Shown here: one piece after another, positions 36,110 through 45,692 of the stretch
Layout of the letters: every line of letters begins with the position of its first letter
How positions within the stretch are numbered: the stretch's first letter is position 1
Source: DATGJX01 sp963830545
Lineage (GTDB): Bacteria > Vulcanimicrobiota > Vulcanimicrobiia > Vulcanimicrobiales > Vulcanimicrobiaceae
NCBI GenBank assembly: GCA_963830545.1
Contig: CAWHMK010000001.1
Span: 682,001-746,000, forward strand
Reading direction: 5' to 3'
Length of the DNA stretch: 64,000 bases
The notes under the pieces: model-generated
Database searches by the model: none
Told to the model about the DNA's origin: nothing
What the model saw: the letters and a program-made list of their open reading frames with translations, nothing else
Position numbers and translations under genes: made by a program

Positions 36110-36391
36110 TTAGTGTCCCGGATGGGAGCGATCGTACGCAAGCGCTTGCGTCAACTGCGACTGCGCCTGCTGCATTTCCCCAATGGCGGCGACGCGGTGG
36201 CCGTCATAATCGTGATTGTCGCGCTGAAGCTGATCGATGAGGCCGCCGAGACGGCTGCGCACGGCGTAGATGTTCGCGCCGCTGCCCCATTCTCCGCGCG
36301 CCTGCGCGCCTGCGGTGAACGCTGCGCCCGCTCCGAAGGACGTGGCGGCGAAGACGAGCGTGGAAATTGCGGCTTTCCAGTTCTTGATCAT
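36110..36391 (-). CDS. small secreted hypothetical protein, 93 aa
   Basis: ATG 36391 has AAAGGAGC upstream. MIKNWKAAISTLVFAATSFG is a signal peptide; the mature part has SRLGGLIDQLQRDNHDYDGH and EMQQAQSQLTQALAYDRSHP, a helical hairpin-like stretch with His and Asp clusters. This resembles small periplasmic proteins of unknown function. An open frame extends upstream, but without a ribosome binding site. Confidence 0.7.
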   Translation of the reverse strand: MIKNWKAAISTLVFAATSFGAGAAFTAGAQARGEWGSGANIYAVRSRLGGLIDQLQRDNHDYDGHRVAAIGEMQQAQSQLTQALAYDRSHPGH

Positions 36392-36445
36392 TGCGTGCTC
36401 CTTTTGCAGCGAAATAAGACTTGCTGAGGCGGTAACGCAATCATA

Positions 36446-36479
36446 AGAAAGCCCGGTTCCGCTGCGCAAGCGCGAAACC
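36446..36479 (-). terminator. candidate intrinsic terminator after ppdK
   Basis: On the minus strand GGTTTCGC pairs with GCGGAACC (8 bp, one G-T) around a nine-base loop, followed by GGGCTTTCTTA. It lies about 30 bases past the ppdK stop. The T-run is interrupted, so termination may be partial. Confidence 0.5.
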
Positions 36480-36508
36480 GCATTTCTAATCGGCGCTTAA
36501 AACGCGAC

Positions 36509-39202
36509 TTACTTCAGCGAACCGATCGCGGCCTGCGCCGCCGCCAAACGCGCTATAGGGACGCGATAGGGCGAACACGAGACGTAGTCGAGATTCAAAC
36601 TGTGGCAAAATGCGATGCTCGACGGCTCGCCGCCGTGCTCGCCGCAAATACCGATTTTCAGCGCGGGATGGGCCGCGCGCCCGCGGCGAACCGCCTCTTG
36701 CATGAGCGCACCGACGCCTCGCCTATCGAGAACTTGGAACGGGTCGTCTTTGAGAATTTTCTGCTCCAGATACTTTGGAATGAACGAGCCTTCCGCGTCG
36801 TCGCGGCTGTATCCGTACGTCGTTTGGGTGAGATCGTTCGTGCCGAACGAGAAAAATTCGGCTCCGGCTTGCGCGATGTCGTCCGCCGCGACGCACGCGC
36901 GCGGCAATTCGATCATCGTGCCGATCTGATAAGGGAGTGCGATACCGTGCCGCGCGAGCACCTCGTCGGCAACTGCCTTCGCTGCATCCCGCGTAAACTG
37001 CATCTCTTCGGGCGTACCGACGCCGGGAATCATTACCTCCGGTTTGACGTCCACGCCTTCGCGCTTGAGCCGGCATGCCGCTTCGAAAATCGCGCGCACC
37101 TGCATCGCGTAGATCTCCGGATACACGATGCCCAAGCGGCACACGCGCAAACCGAGCATCGGATTCTGCTCGTGCAGTTGCTGAACGCGCTTGAGCAGGC
37201 GCATTTTTTGGAGGTATGCCGGCGATTCCTCTCCCTCCCGCAGTCGCAATTCCGTCGTTTCGACCAGCAACGTTTCTAAGGACGGCAGGAACTCGTGCAG
37301 CGGCGGGTCGAGCAGCCGAATCGTCACGGGATAGCCCTGCATCGCCTCGAGAATGCCGAGAAAGTCCTCGCGTTGGAACGGCAGCAGTTTCGCCAGCGCC
37401 GACGCGCGCGCTTGCGCAGTATCGGCTAGAATCATCTCTTGCACGATGGGCAAACGGTCCTGCTGCATGAACATGTGCTCCGTGCGGCACAGCCCAATGC
37501 CGGTGGCCCCTAATTGCCGTGCTTTGCGCGCGTCCAGCGGCGTATCGGCATTCGCCCAAACCTCGAGCACGCGCGCCTCGTCGGCCCAGCGCAAAAATTC
37601 CTCGAGCCAATCGGGCAATTTTGAGGGCGGATCGATGAGTTTCGACTCACCGACGATGACGTTGCCCGTGGTTCCGTCGACGGTAATCCGGTCACCCTCT
37701 TTGAATGTGACCTCGCCGATGTTTCCCGTGCGATTTCTGCGGTCGACGTGCAGCGCTTCGCAGCCCACCACGCATGGTTTGCCCATGCCGCGCGCAACGA
37801 CTGCCGCATGCGAGGTGGCGCCACCCTTTGCCGTAAGCACTCCGCGCGCCGCGATCATCCCGTGCACGTCGTCGGGCGTCGTCTCGACGCGCACCAGAAT
37901 GACGGCCTTACCGGCCTTGCACCACTCCTCGGCGGTGTCGGCGTCGAAGACGGCTTGACCGCTGGCGGCTCCGGGCGACGCGCTCAAACCTTTGCACGCA
38001 ATGTCGTATTTCTCCGCCGGATCGATTCGCGCGTGAAATATCTGATCGAGCGATGCCGCATTTACGCGCGCCAGCGCCTCACGCCGCTCGATCGCCCCTT
38101 CGCGCACCAGATCGAGCGCAATCCGCACGGCGGCTTCCGCACTTCGCTTTCCCGTGCGCGTTTGCAGCATATACAGCTTTCCGCGCTCGACCGTGAATTC
38201 GAGATCCTGCATGTCGCGATAGTGCCGTTCGAGTTTACCGGCAATCTCGACGAACTGCGTGTAAACCTCGGGCTGTGTGCGCTGCAGATCCGTGATGCGT
38301 TCGGGCGTGCGAATTCCCGCGACGACGTCCTCGCCTTGCGCGTTGCGCAAATACTCGCCGAAGAGATGCTTCTCGCCCGTATTGGGATTGCGCGTAAACG
38401 CTACTCCCGTCCCCGAATCGTCGCCCATGTTGCCGAACACCATGGAAACGACGCTGACCGCGGTTCCCCAATCATCCGGGATCTTGTTGTACCGGCGGTA
38501 ATCGATCGCGCGTTTGGAGTTCCACGAATCGAAAACGGCGCGAATCGCCAAGTCGAGCTGGTCGTGCACGTTCTGCGGAAACTCGCGCCCGGTTCGCTCC
38601 GCCACGAGCTTCTTGAAGTCGGCCAGCCAAGGCGCGCCATGCGGGCGCATCGATCTCCGGATCGGTTTTGACGCCCAGCCGCGTTTTCAGTTCCTCTATG
38701 CGCTCTTCGAAAAGATCTTTCTCCACGCCCATCACGACGCAGGCGAACATCATGATGAATCGGCGATACGCATCCCAAGCGAACCGGCCGTTGCCGGTGA
38801 GTCCGCTAGACCCGCCACGGTCAGGTCGTTCAGCCCGAGATTGAGAACGGTATCCATCATGCCCGGCATGGATACTCGCGCGCCGCTACGCACGGAAACG
38901 AGCAGCGGATTAGCGGCCTCGCCGAACTTCTTGCCGGTACGCCGTTCGAGTTCGACCATTGCCGATTGCACGTCGCGCTCCAGGCCGGGCGGGTTGCGGC
39001 GCCCCAGCGCGTAGTATTTCAGGCAAGTTTCCGTGGTAATCGTGAACCCTGGAGGTACCGGCAGTCCTGCGCGCGTCATCTCCGCCAGGCCGGCGCCTTT
39101 GCCGCCCAGCAGATCCTTCATTTCGCCGGTTCCCTCTTCGAAAAACCAGACCGCCTTCTCCAGGGAAGCGGCAGGCTCGGGCGACGCGAGCATCTCCGAC
39201 AT
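36509..39202 (-). CDS. ppdK: pyruvate, phosphate dikinase, two frameshifts
   Basis: About 897 residues. ATG 39202 follows GGGGGGAG. N-terminal nucleotide-binding domain (VWFFEEGTGEMKDLLGGKGA, LPVPPGFTITTETCLKYY, VSVRSGARVSMPGMMDTVLN). Frame changes near 38770 and 38640 join YRRFIMMFACVVMGVEKDLF and WLADFKKLVAERTGREFP. Central phospho-His in LTAKGGATSHAAVVARGMGK, C-terminal PEP domain (GLCRTEHMF, GTMIELPRACVAADDIA, FFSFGTNDLTQTTYGYSRDD, and the Cys of GICGEHGGEPSS). It interconverts pyruvate + ATP + Pi and PEP + AMP + PPi. Total length stays in frame, so the two shifts compensate. Confidence 0.95.
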
Positions 39203-39298
39203 ATCTCCCCCCTTGATAGCAACAAGGTGATAGGCTTGTACCCATACCCCCAAGCCAAGCAAGAGTGCGCCGTCTAGTGCGTCCGTACCGCGAGCGCT

Positions 39299-40636
39299 CT
39301 AGCCGATTTTCTCCCGCAGAAAGCCCCCAAGCGCGTCGACGGCGATCCGGTCCTGGCGCATGGAGTCGCGCTCCCGCACCGTCACGGCGCGGTCCTGAAG
39401 GGTCTCATAGTCTACGGTAAGGCAAAACGGCGTGCCGATTTCGTCCTGACGGCGGTACAGCTGTCCGATGTTGCCTTCGTCGTATTGCGTACGATAATGC
39501 GTACGAAGGCGCTCCTCGATCGTGCGCGCCTGTTCGACCAGTTCCGGCTTGTTGCGCGCGAGCGAAAAAACCGCGGCTTGGACCGGGGCGATATGCGGGT
39601 GGAAATGCAACACGACCCGTTCGGTGTCTTTGCCGTTCGGATCGGTGCTGCGTTCTTTCTCATACGCATCCACGAGAAACGTCAGAGTAGTGCGATCCAT
39701 GCCGGCGGACGACTCGACGAGCAGCGGCGTATACTTCGACTTGCTCGCCTCATCGAAAAATTGCAGATCTTTTCCGGAAAGTCGCATGTGCGCGTCGAGG
39801 TCGTACGTACCGCGGTGCGCGATCGATTCCAGTTCACCCCAGCCCCAAGGAAAAAGATACTCCACATCGATGCCCGCCTTGGCGTAGTGCGGCCGTTCTT
39901 CCGGCGTTAATTCGTAAAAGCGCAACTTCTCAGGCTTCACGCCATAATTGGAATACCAGGCCTTACGGCGCTCGACCCAATCCTTGAACGCCTCGAGATC
40001 GTTGCCGTCGTCCGGCACGAAATACTCGAGTTCCGCCTGCTCGAATTCGCGCACGCGAAACGTAAAATTTCCCGGCGTGATCTCATTGCGAAACGACTTT
40101 CCGATCTGCGCGATGCCGAACGGCGGCCGCTTTCGAGCGGTTTGGTAAATGTTCTTGAAGTTAACGAAGATGCCCTGAGCCGTTTCAGGGCGCAAGTAGG
40201 CCTCGGATGCCGTATCTTCCATCGGTCCGACAAACGTTTTCATCATCAGATTGAAGTTGCGCGGCTCGGTAAACGAGCTTTTGCTTCCGCAGTCCGGGCA
40301 TTGATCGAGCGACTTGAGGTGATCGGCACGAAAGCGGTGCTTGCAGACCGTGCAATCCACCATGCGATCGTGGAAGACGTCGACGTGTCCCGATGCCTTC
40401 CATGTGAGCGGATGCATGATGATGGAGGAGTCGAATCCGACGACGTCGTCGCGAAGTTCGACCGTATCGCGCCACCAGGCATTCTTCACGTTCCGCTTGA
40501 GAATCGCACCGAGCGGGCCGTAATCGTAGAAGCCGCCTATTCCGCCGTAAATTTCGCTGGATTGAAAGATGAACCCGCGTCGCTTCGCCAGCGCCGTAAT
40601 TTCGTCCATACTTACCTGCTCGCGGGTCGATTCCAT
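39299..40636 (-). CDS. glyS: glycyl-tRNA synthetase (alpha2 type)
   Basis: 445 residues, class II, single-chain GlyRS. MDEITALAKRRGFIFQSSEI, YGGIGGFYDYGPLGAILKRN, a Cys4 zinc module (CTVCKHRFRAD ... CPDCGSK), motif 2 (RPETAQGIFVNFKNIY, SFRNEITPGNFTFRVREFEQ), motif 3 region (ESSAGMDRTTLTFLVDAYE) and the anticodon-binding domain. It charges tRNA-Gly. The alpha2 type (not glyQS) is seen in Gram-positive, thermophile and deep-branching lineages. ATG 40636 or 40609 could be the start. The gene end lies 96 bases before ppdK. Confidence 0.96.
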   Translation of the reverse strand: MESTREQVSMDEITALAKRRGFIFQSSEIYGGIGGFYDYGPLGAILKRNVKNAWWRDTVELRDDVVGFDSSIIMHPLTWKASGHVDVFHDRMVDCTVCKHRFRADHLKSLDQCPDCGSKSSFTEPRNFNLMMKTFVGPMEDTASEAYLRPETAQGIFVNFKNIYQTARKRPPFGIAQIGKSFRNEITPGNFTFRVREFEQAELEYFVPDDGNDLEAFKDWVERRKAWYSNYGVKPEKLRFYELTPEERPHYAKAGIDVEYLFPWGWGELESIAHRGTYDLDAHMRLSGKDLQFFDEASKSKYTPLLVESSAGMDRTTLTFLVDAYEKERSTDPNGKDTERVVLHFHPHIAPVQAAVFSLARNKPELVEQARTIEERLRTHYRTQYDEGNIGQLYRRQDEIGTPFCLTVDYETLQDRAVTVRERDSMRQDRIAVDALGGFLREKIG

Positions 40637-41797
40637 AAGGGTCCTGGGGTTTGGCGCGCGCCGCCGTAGCGCCTCCCGCGCCAACGGACGCGCCCGGTGC
40701 GATGCTGCACGGCCGAATTTACGAGAATCGCAAGCATAACCGACGCGCCGAGCGGGAAAAACGCGCCGGAACCACGCGGAAAACGCGATCCGCGCATGCC
40801 GAACTCCGCGGCGCCGGCTGTTACGCCGATGCATGCGGCCATCAGCGCCGCACGCATGTACTGCCGCTTGCCGAGCGCGCAAACCAGCAGAATCTCCGGC
40901 AGCGGCGACACGGCCGCCAGCATGCCCATCGCAAAAAGCGGCTGCAGCGGATGCTCGCGCACGCCCAAGTACAAATTCTTGCTGAATCCGGCCCAAATTT
41001 CACGAAGCGACCGGTACATGCGCGTGTACACCAAATCGTTTGCATCTACGAGCATCGAGCGAAACCGGGCGTCACGCTTCACGATGCGCGCGAGGTCGTA
41101 ATCTTCAGCAATGCTTGCGCGCACGCGGTCATGACCTCCGAGCGTTTCGAATGCAGTGCGCTCGCAAAGCAAGTATTGACCGTTGAAAATCGCAGTATCA
41201 CGCCGCTCCCGGATCGTTTATCGCGTCCAGCGACCCGATGCCGACGGCGATCATCCAAAGAATTGTCGGCAGAACGGCACGTTCACCGAGTGTCTGGAAC
41301 CGCTGCGTCGTCAGCAGGCTCAAGAACGAAAGATCCTGCGCGAGCGCATACTGCATTGCGGACGAGCACGCGAGTGACTCGTGGTGCGTATCCGCATCGG
41401 TGAAGAGCAGCCACGCTCCGCGCGCTTGTCGCATGCCTTGAGACAACGCCCACGGCTTTCCTACCCATCCCCCAGGAAGCACCGCGCCGCGCACGACGCG
41501 CAACCGCAAGTTTTTCTCGGCGATTCCTTCGAGAATCCGCGCGGTGCCGTCGGTCGATCGATCGTCGACGGCGATCACTTCGAAATGCGGGTAACTCTGT
41601 GCGAGTAGCGACTCGATGCATGTCGCAATTTGCCGTTCCTCATTGCGCGCAGGCACGATTATCGAAAGCATCGGCAATCCGGCATGCGGACCTACGCCGC
41701 GCAAACGATCGTTCGAACCACACCGGACTGCAAGTGAACGAGCAGTGAAGGCGGCCGAGGCTATCGCCGCCGCCGCGGTAGTCGCGCTCCCCTTCAT
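40612..41797 (-). CDS. family 2 glycosyltransferase, membrane-associated, frameshifted
   Basis: N-terminal GT-A domain: MLSIIVPARNEERQIATCIE, FEVIAVDDRSTDGTARILE, WVGKPWALSQGMRQARGAWL and FTDADTHHE (DxD motif). After a one-base slip near 41210 it resumes AIFNGQYLLCERTAFETLGG and EDYDLARIVKR, then membrane helices (FAMGMLAAVSPLPEILLVCA). It looks like CrtQ/hopanoid-associated type transferases that add sugar to a lipid acceptor at the membrane. About 395 residues. Start 41797 overlaps the stop of the MmcQ-like gene as ATGA; the end overlaps glyS by 25 bases. Confidence 0.82.
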
Positions 41798-42198
41798 TTC
41801 TTTCGGTTCTTGCGCTCTTGCAAAAACGCGGTGACCACTCGCTTCGGAGCGCGTGAAAGCCACGACTCGACGATCAAATCCCTGAGATCTTTCGCGCGTA
41901 TCTTTTCGAGCTGTACGAGCACCGCAGGATACCCATCGAAGTGCGGCGTGGTAAAATATATGCTCGGATCGCTCGCGAGCAGCACTGCTTTCATCTCCAG
42001 ATCGGTGGTGCGCACGCCGAAAATCGGCCCCGACGGCCCGCGATCGCCAAGCGCTTCGACGTCGGCGCGGCGCAGCGGCCGGTCCCAAACGAAAAATTTG
42101 TTGTTAACTATCCATGCCGGGTTTCCGCTGGACGAAGATTCCTCATGCGTACCGGGCAGAGCTAGCGCCAGGCGCCGCACGTCGTTCCACGAAGCCAT
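41794..42198 (-). CDS. MmcQ/YjbR-family DNA-binding-like protein
   Basis: 134 residues with the CyaY-like MmcQ/YjbR fold: MASWNDVRRLALALPGTHEE, GNPAWIVNNKFFVWDRPLRR, LEMKAVLLASDPSIYFTTPH and GYPAVLVQLEKIRAKDLRDL. This very common small family has no settled role (some members bind DNA). It is translationally coupled to the glycosyltransferase (ATGA). Confidence 0.85.
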   Translation of the reverse strand: MASWNDVRRLALALPGTHEESSSSGNPAWIVNNKFFVWDRPLRRADVEALGDRGPSGPIFGVRTTDLEMKAVLLASDPSIYFTTPHFDGYPAVLVQLEKIRAKDLRDLIVESWLSRAPKRVVTAFLQERKNRKK

Positions 42199-42410
42199 AC
42201 CTCACGCTTCGACGCGCCTCGAGTCGCGCAGCCTTCACGCGGCAAGTGCGCGGCCGCCTGCAGAAGATTGCCTATACTTCTGCCAGAGGACCGTCGCGAT
42301 ACCGTCATCGGCGGCGCAGCCCGCGCGGGCAGCAGAGCCTGCACCGTTGCCCGCGCAATACCGCGGCGGGCAAAACAGTCGAAGCGAGGTGGGCGCCAGA
42401 CCGCCTGGAA

Positions 42411-43001
42411 ATGGGAATCAGCATGAGCGCAGACTCGGTCGCTGCCGCGGCTTCGGTGGCGACTTTCCTCGTAATTGCAGCCAGTGCGATTGCCGCCCTG
42501 ATCCAGTTGCGCCATATGCGCAACAGCAACCAAATCGTGGTTTTCAACGAAATTCGGCACACATTGGAATCCACCGAGTTTCGCGACGCGCTACGATTCA
42601 TTCGCTATGAAGTGCCTGCGAGGATCGACGACGTCGCATTCCGGGCGCGCATGTTGGATCCGGACGCGAGCGAAGCCAAATCCGTGACCGAGATTGGCAA
42701 CTTTCTCGATTTTGCGGTAGCGCCGCTCGTGAAGCATGGATTCGTCGATCGAAACCTCGCCTGCGATCTTCTTTACTATCCTACCGTTATGTGCTGGGAC
42801 AATCTCGCGTCCTTCATTGCCTCGCGGCGAGCCATGGCAGGGTACCGGATGTGGGAGGATTTCGAATATCTGTCGCTGCTTTGTAAGGACTTTCGCAGGC
42901 GGTATCCACTAGGAACGTACCCGAAAGGTGTACGCGCATTGCCGCTACCCCCGCCGTGGCCCGAAACTGCACGGAGCAACAAAACAACGGCGCAGCAGTA
43001 A
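42411..43001 (+). CDS. membrane-anchored DUF4760-like protein
   Basis: About 196 residues. After MGISMSADSVAAA there is one helix (ASVATFLVIAASAIAALIQL), then a cytoplasmic helical domain: RHMRNSNQIVVFNEIRHTLE, FRDALRFIRYEVPARI, IGNFLDFAVAPLVKHGFVD, WDNLASFIASRRAMAGYRMW and FEYLSLLCKDFRRRYPLGTY. The one-helix-plus-helical-bundle layout with ENFE/WEDFEYL-like motifs resembles DUF4760 proteins, whose function is unknown. ATG 42423 is an alternative start. The 212 bases upstream, shared with the divergent MmcQ gene, show no other gene. Confidence 0.65.
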   Translation: MGISMSADSVAAAASVATFLVIAASAIAALIQLRHMRNSNQIVVFNEIRHTLESTEFRDALRFIRYEVPARIDDVAFRARMLDPDASEAKSVTEIGNFLDFAVAPLVKHGFVDRNLACDLLYYPTVMCWDNLASFIASRRAMAGYRMWEDFEYLSLLCKDFRRRYPLGTYPKGVRALPLPPPWPETARSNKTTAQQ

Positions 43002-43146
43002 CTCGGCTGCGTTTCTACCTTCGCTCAGAGGAGCGTCCCGCCGGCGGTACCTTCTACGGAGCTTGCCTGAGGCGCCGGCTCGTTGAAAAGCCGTAGCGTT
43101 GCACCCGAATCACACACGTTAATAGCGCGCTACGGGTCGAATTGAG

Positions 43147-43521
43147 CTATCCTTCCGCCTGTTGCAGAGTCACGGCGAACGTAATCTTGTTGCCATCCGC
43201 GTCGGTAAATATCGCCTTTCGGTAGACATCGGGTAGAATCTCCGTTTTCCAATCGACGACCCCGCGGCCGGAGAGTTCCACCAACGTGCGTTCCAAATCT
43301 TTCACAAGCACCGTGATCAGGGACTTACCGGCTCTCTCGGAGTCCGAGACGATGTAGATCCACGCGCCTGCTCTGATTTCCCACATGCATTCGACATCGT
43401 CACGGACGATCACGTCGGGCATCCGGCCGAATAGCGTTGCGTACCATGTGACAGCGCTTGCGTAGTTTGTAACGGCAACGCCCGAAAAGACGTATTCGGC
43501 GGCGAACTTAGCCATGGCCAC
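43147..43521 (-). CDS. VOC-family (glyoxalase/bleomycin-resistance fold) protein
   Basis: 124 residues: FSGVAVTNYASAVTWYATLF, DVECMWEIRAGAWIYIVSD, SLITVLVKDLERTLVELSGR and KAIFTDADGNKITFAVT. Typical single VOC module with the closing D-PDGN-like strand. Possible roles include metal-dependent isomerase, dioxygenase or binding protein. It stands alone between a 145-base gap with no visible feature and the rlmN end. Confidence 0.85.
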   Translation of the reverse strand: MAMAKFAAEYVFSGVAVTNYASAVTWYATLFGRMPDVIVRDDVECMWEIRAGAWIYIVSDSERAGKSLITVLVKDLERTLVELSGRGVVDWKTEILPDVYRKAIFTDADGNKITFAVTLQQAEG

Positions 43522-43540
43522 TTTATCCGCTCGACTGCCT

Positions 43541-43570
43541 CTCGCGGTCCTTCGACAAGATCAGGATGAC
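43541..43570. repeat. second REP-like element, overlapping the rlmN stop
   Basis: On the minus strand it reads TTGTCATCCTGATCTTGTCG then AAGGACCGCGAG. This matches the 34851 element with few changes (GTCATCSTGAKCKTGTCGAA). It provides the final LSS codons and TGA stop of rlmN, just as the related copy does for the HD hydrolase. Confidence 0.7.
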
Positions 43571-44661
43571 AAGGCGTGCGACTTCGGCTGCGTTTCGGCG
43601 CGTAACTGCCCGCACGCCGCGGCAATATCGCGGCCCATATTTTGACGTACCGTGGCCGGAATGCCGGCTTGATCGAGAATTGCCGCAAATGCCCAAATCG
43701 CATCGCTCTCGGTTCCCGCAAACGGACCATCGGGGGTCGTATTGTACGGAATGAGATTGACGTGATAGAGATGGCCCCGCATACGCCGCGCCAGTTCCGC
43801 GGCGTGCTGCAGCGAGTCGTTGACACCGCGCAGCATCACGTATTCGAAAAACACTTTGCGGTTCGTCTTCTCGATGTACCGATCGCAGGCAGCCAAAAGC
43901 TCGTCCATCGGAAATTTCCGGTTCACCGGCATGATCGCGCTGCGCACTTCGTCGTTCGGCGCATGCAGAGAGATTGCGAGATTCACCTGAACGCCCTCGT
44001 CCGTAAAGCGGTCGATCTTATCGACGAGGCCGACGGTCGAGATCGTTATGTGACGGTGGCCGAGGCCGAAACCTTGCGCATCGTGCAGCAGCGCGACGGC
44101 ATCCATCACGGCGTCGTAGTTGTGAAATGGCTCGCCCATACCCATGAACACGATATTCGTGATGCGTTTTCCTTTGGCAGCGAGTTCGCGCGCGAAGTAT
44201 CTCGCTTGGTCGAAGATTTCGGTCGCTTCGAGTTGCCGCGTAAAACCCGCTTGCCCGGTAGAACAAAACGCGCATGCGAACGCGCAACCGGCTTGCGAAC
44301 TGATGCACACGGTGTTGCGATCGCCGAAATGCTCCATCAGTACCGCCTCGACTTCGGAACCATCGGCTAGGCGGAAGAGTCCTTTGCTGGTTTGCTTGTC
44401 GTTCGAGCGCTGCACCGTGACCGGTTCAATCGAATCGAACGCAAACCCGGTGGCGCTCAACGCCGCCCGCAGATCCTTGGGCAGAGTCGTGACGTCCGAA
44501 ACGCCCGCGGCGAGTTCTTTGGCCGCGGCGCGATACATTTGCTTGAGACGGTACGGTTTCAAATCGAAATGCTCGGCAAAATCCTGCACGCCGGAGAATC
44601 CCGCGCGCCGCGCGTTGTCGGCAAACCATATCGCTTGGGCATTGCGTACCACGGGGTGCAC
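43561..44661 (-). CDS. rlmN: RlmN, dual-specificity 23S rRNA/tRNA A2503/A37 methyltransferase
   Basis: 366 residues, radical SAM. CxxxCxxC in SQAGCAFACAFCSTGQAGF. Methyl-carrying Cys in RDIAAACGQLRAET and partner Cys in NTVCISSQ. Also ITNIVFMGMGEPFHNYDAVM, HITISTVGLVDKI, NLAISLHAPNDEVRSAIMPV and VFFEYVMLRGVNDS. It methylates C2 of adenosine in 23S rRNA and some tRNAs. The N-terminal helical domain (GVQDFAEHFDLKPYRLKQMY) is complete. The C-terminal LSS comes from a repeat element. Confidence 0.96.
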   Translation of the reverse strand: MHPVVRNAQAIWFADNARRAGFSGVQDFAEHFDLKPYRLKQMYRAAAKELAAGVSDVTTLPKDLRAALSATGFAFDSIEPVTVQRSNDKQTSKGLFRLADGSEVEAVLMEHFGDRNTVCISSQAGCAFACAFCSTGQAGFTRQLEATEIFDQARYFARELAAKGKRITNIVFMGMGEPFHNYDAVMDAVALLHDAQGFGLGHRHITISTVGLVDKIDRFTDEGVQVNLAISLHAPNDEVRSAIMPVNRKFPMDELLAACDRYIEKTNRKVFFEYVMLRGVNDSLQHAAELARRMRGHLYHVNLIPYNTTPDGPFAGTESDAIWAFAAILDQAGIPATVRQNMGRDIAAACGQLRAETQPKSHALSS

Positions 44662-44686
44662 GATATCACAGAACCCGCGGGGCGGG

Positions 44687-45344
44687 CTAGAGGTTTAGGA
44701 GCGGCTGAGCGTGTTCGTGCGCAGCGGGAGCCTCATCCAATTTTGCGCGCACTTTTTTGAGGTCGGACCAGACCAGGCGCTTGGTCTCCGTCAGTGCGGT
44801 TCCTCCTTGGCGCAGCACGTACGCGGGATGAAACGTCACCATGAGCGGAATGCCGTTCGGCCCTTCATACCATTGGCCGCGTCCCCTGGTAATGCCGAAC
44901 GCATTGCCGAGGAACGACTTCGCCGCCGGAGCGCCGAGCGCCAAAACAATCGACGGCGTGATGATCTCGAGTCTGCTCGTCCAAGTACGGCCGGCAGTTC
45001 GCCATCTCTTGCGGCGTAGGTGGGCGGTTACGTAACTTATCGCCCTCGTGCAGCGTCGGGCGGCATTTTACCGTGTTGCAGATGTACACGTCTTCGCGCG
45101 GCAAGCCGATGGCGGCGAGCATCTTGTCGAGCAACTCGCCCGCGCGCCCCACGAACGGGCGGCCAAGCAAATCTTCCGTTTCCCCCGGGCCTTCGCCGAC
45201 CACCATGAGCCGCGCGCACGGATCGCCTTCGCCGAATACGCTGTTGCGGCGCTCGTAGCCGATTTGGCATTTGCGGCATGCCGCGGCGACCGACGCCGCC
45301 TTTTTGAGAATCCGCTCGCGGCTCGCGCGCTCGGTGAGGCTCAT
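44687..45344 (-). CDS. type-4 uracil-DNA glycosylase with Fe-S cluster, frameshifted
   Basis: About 219 residues. Cluster cysteines in CRKCQIGYERR and CNTVKCRPTLHEGD; active-site motif MVVGEGPGETEDLLGRPFVG and C-terminal motif VTFHPAYVLRQ. The frame changes near 44970, between RPYLDEQ and LEIITPSIVLALGAPAAKSF. It excises uracil from DNA, starting base-excision repair. The start at 45344 overlaps the YbjQ stop by four bases. Families 4 and 5 share this layout; motif GEGPG favours family 4. Confidence 0.9.
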
Positions 45345-45685
45345 GCGGCGTAGTCCGGCGGCTGCAGACGCACCGCTTCGCCCGACGCCATTACGATGGT
45401 CGAGCCATCGGGCTGCTCGACCGCCTCGAAGCGAATCTTGATCACCGCGTCGGCACCGAGCGCGCCCGCTTTATTACGCAGGTCCTCGAGCGCTTCTTCC
45501 CGCGCGCGTTCGGCGTCGGTCAGGTATTCGATGGGCGCGAGGCCGATGAACGCGCCGATAGAGCGGAACGTCGCGCGCAGCATGTTGTGGGGCCGCGTGG
45601 CCGAACCCGTCACGCGGCCGAAATGGCGCAGCACCCGAAATCCTTCGGGCACATCGAGGGTTACGAGATTCTCTTTCGCAATCAC
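45341..45685 (-). CDS. YbjQ-family (UPF0145) heavy-metal-binding-like protein
   Basis: About 114 residues from GTG 45685: LVTLDVPEGFRVLRHFGRVT, SATRPHNMLRATFRSIGAFI, LTDAERAREEALEDLRNKAG and GADAVIKIRFEAV. These match the YbjQ pentameric family, annotated as putative heavy-metal-binding but without a proven role. It overlaps the UDG gene start and is divergent from the GT9 gene with at most a few dozen bases between starts. Confidence 0.85.
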   Translation of the reverse strand: MIAKENLVTLDVPEGFRVLRHFGRVTGSATRPHNMLRATFRSIGAFIGLAPIEYLTDAERAREEALEDLRNKAGALGADAVIKIRFEAVEQPDGSTIVMASGEAVRLQPPDYAA

Positions 45686-45692
45686 CGTCTTC

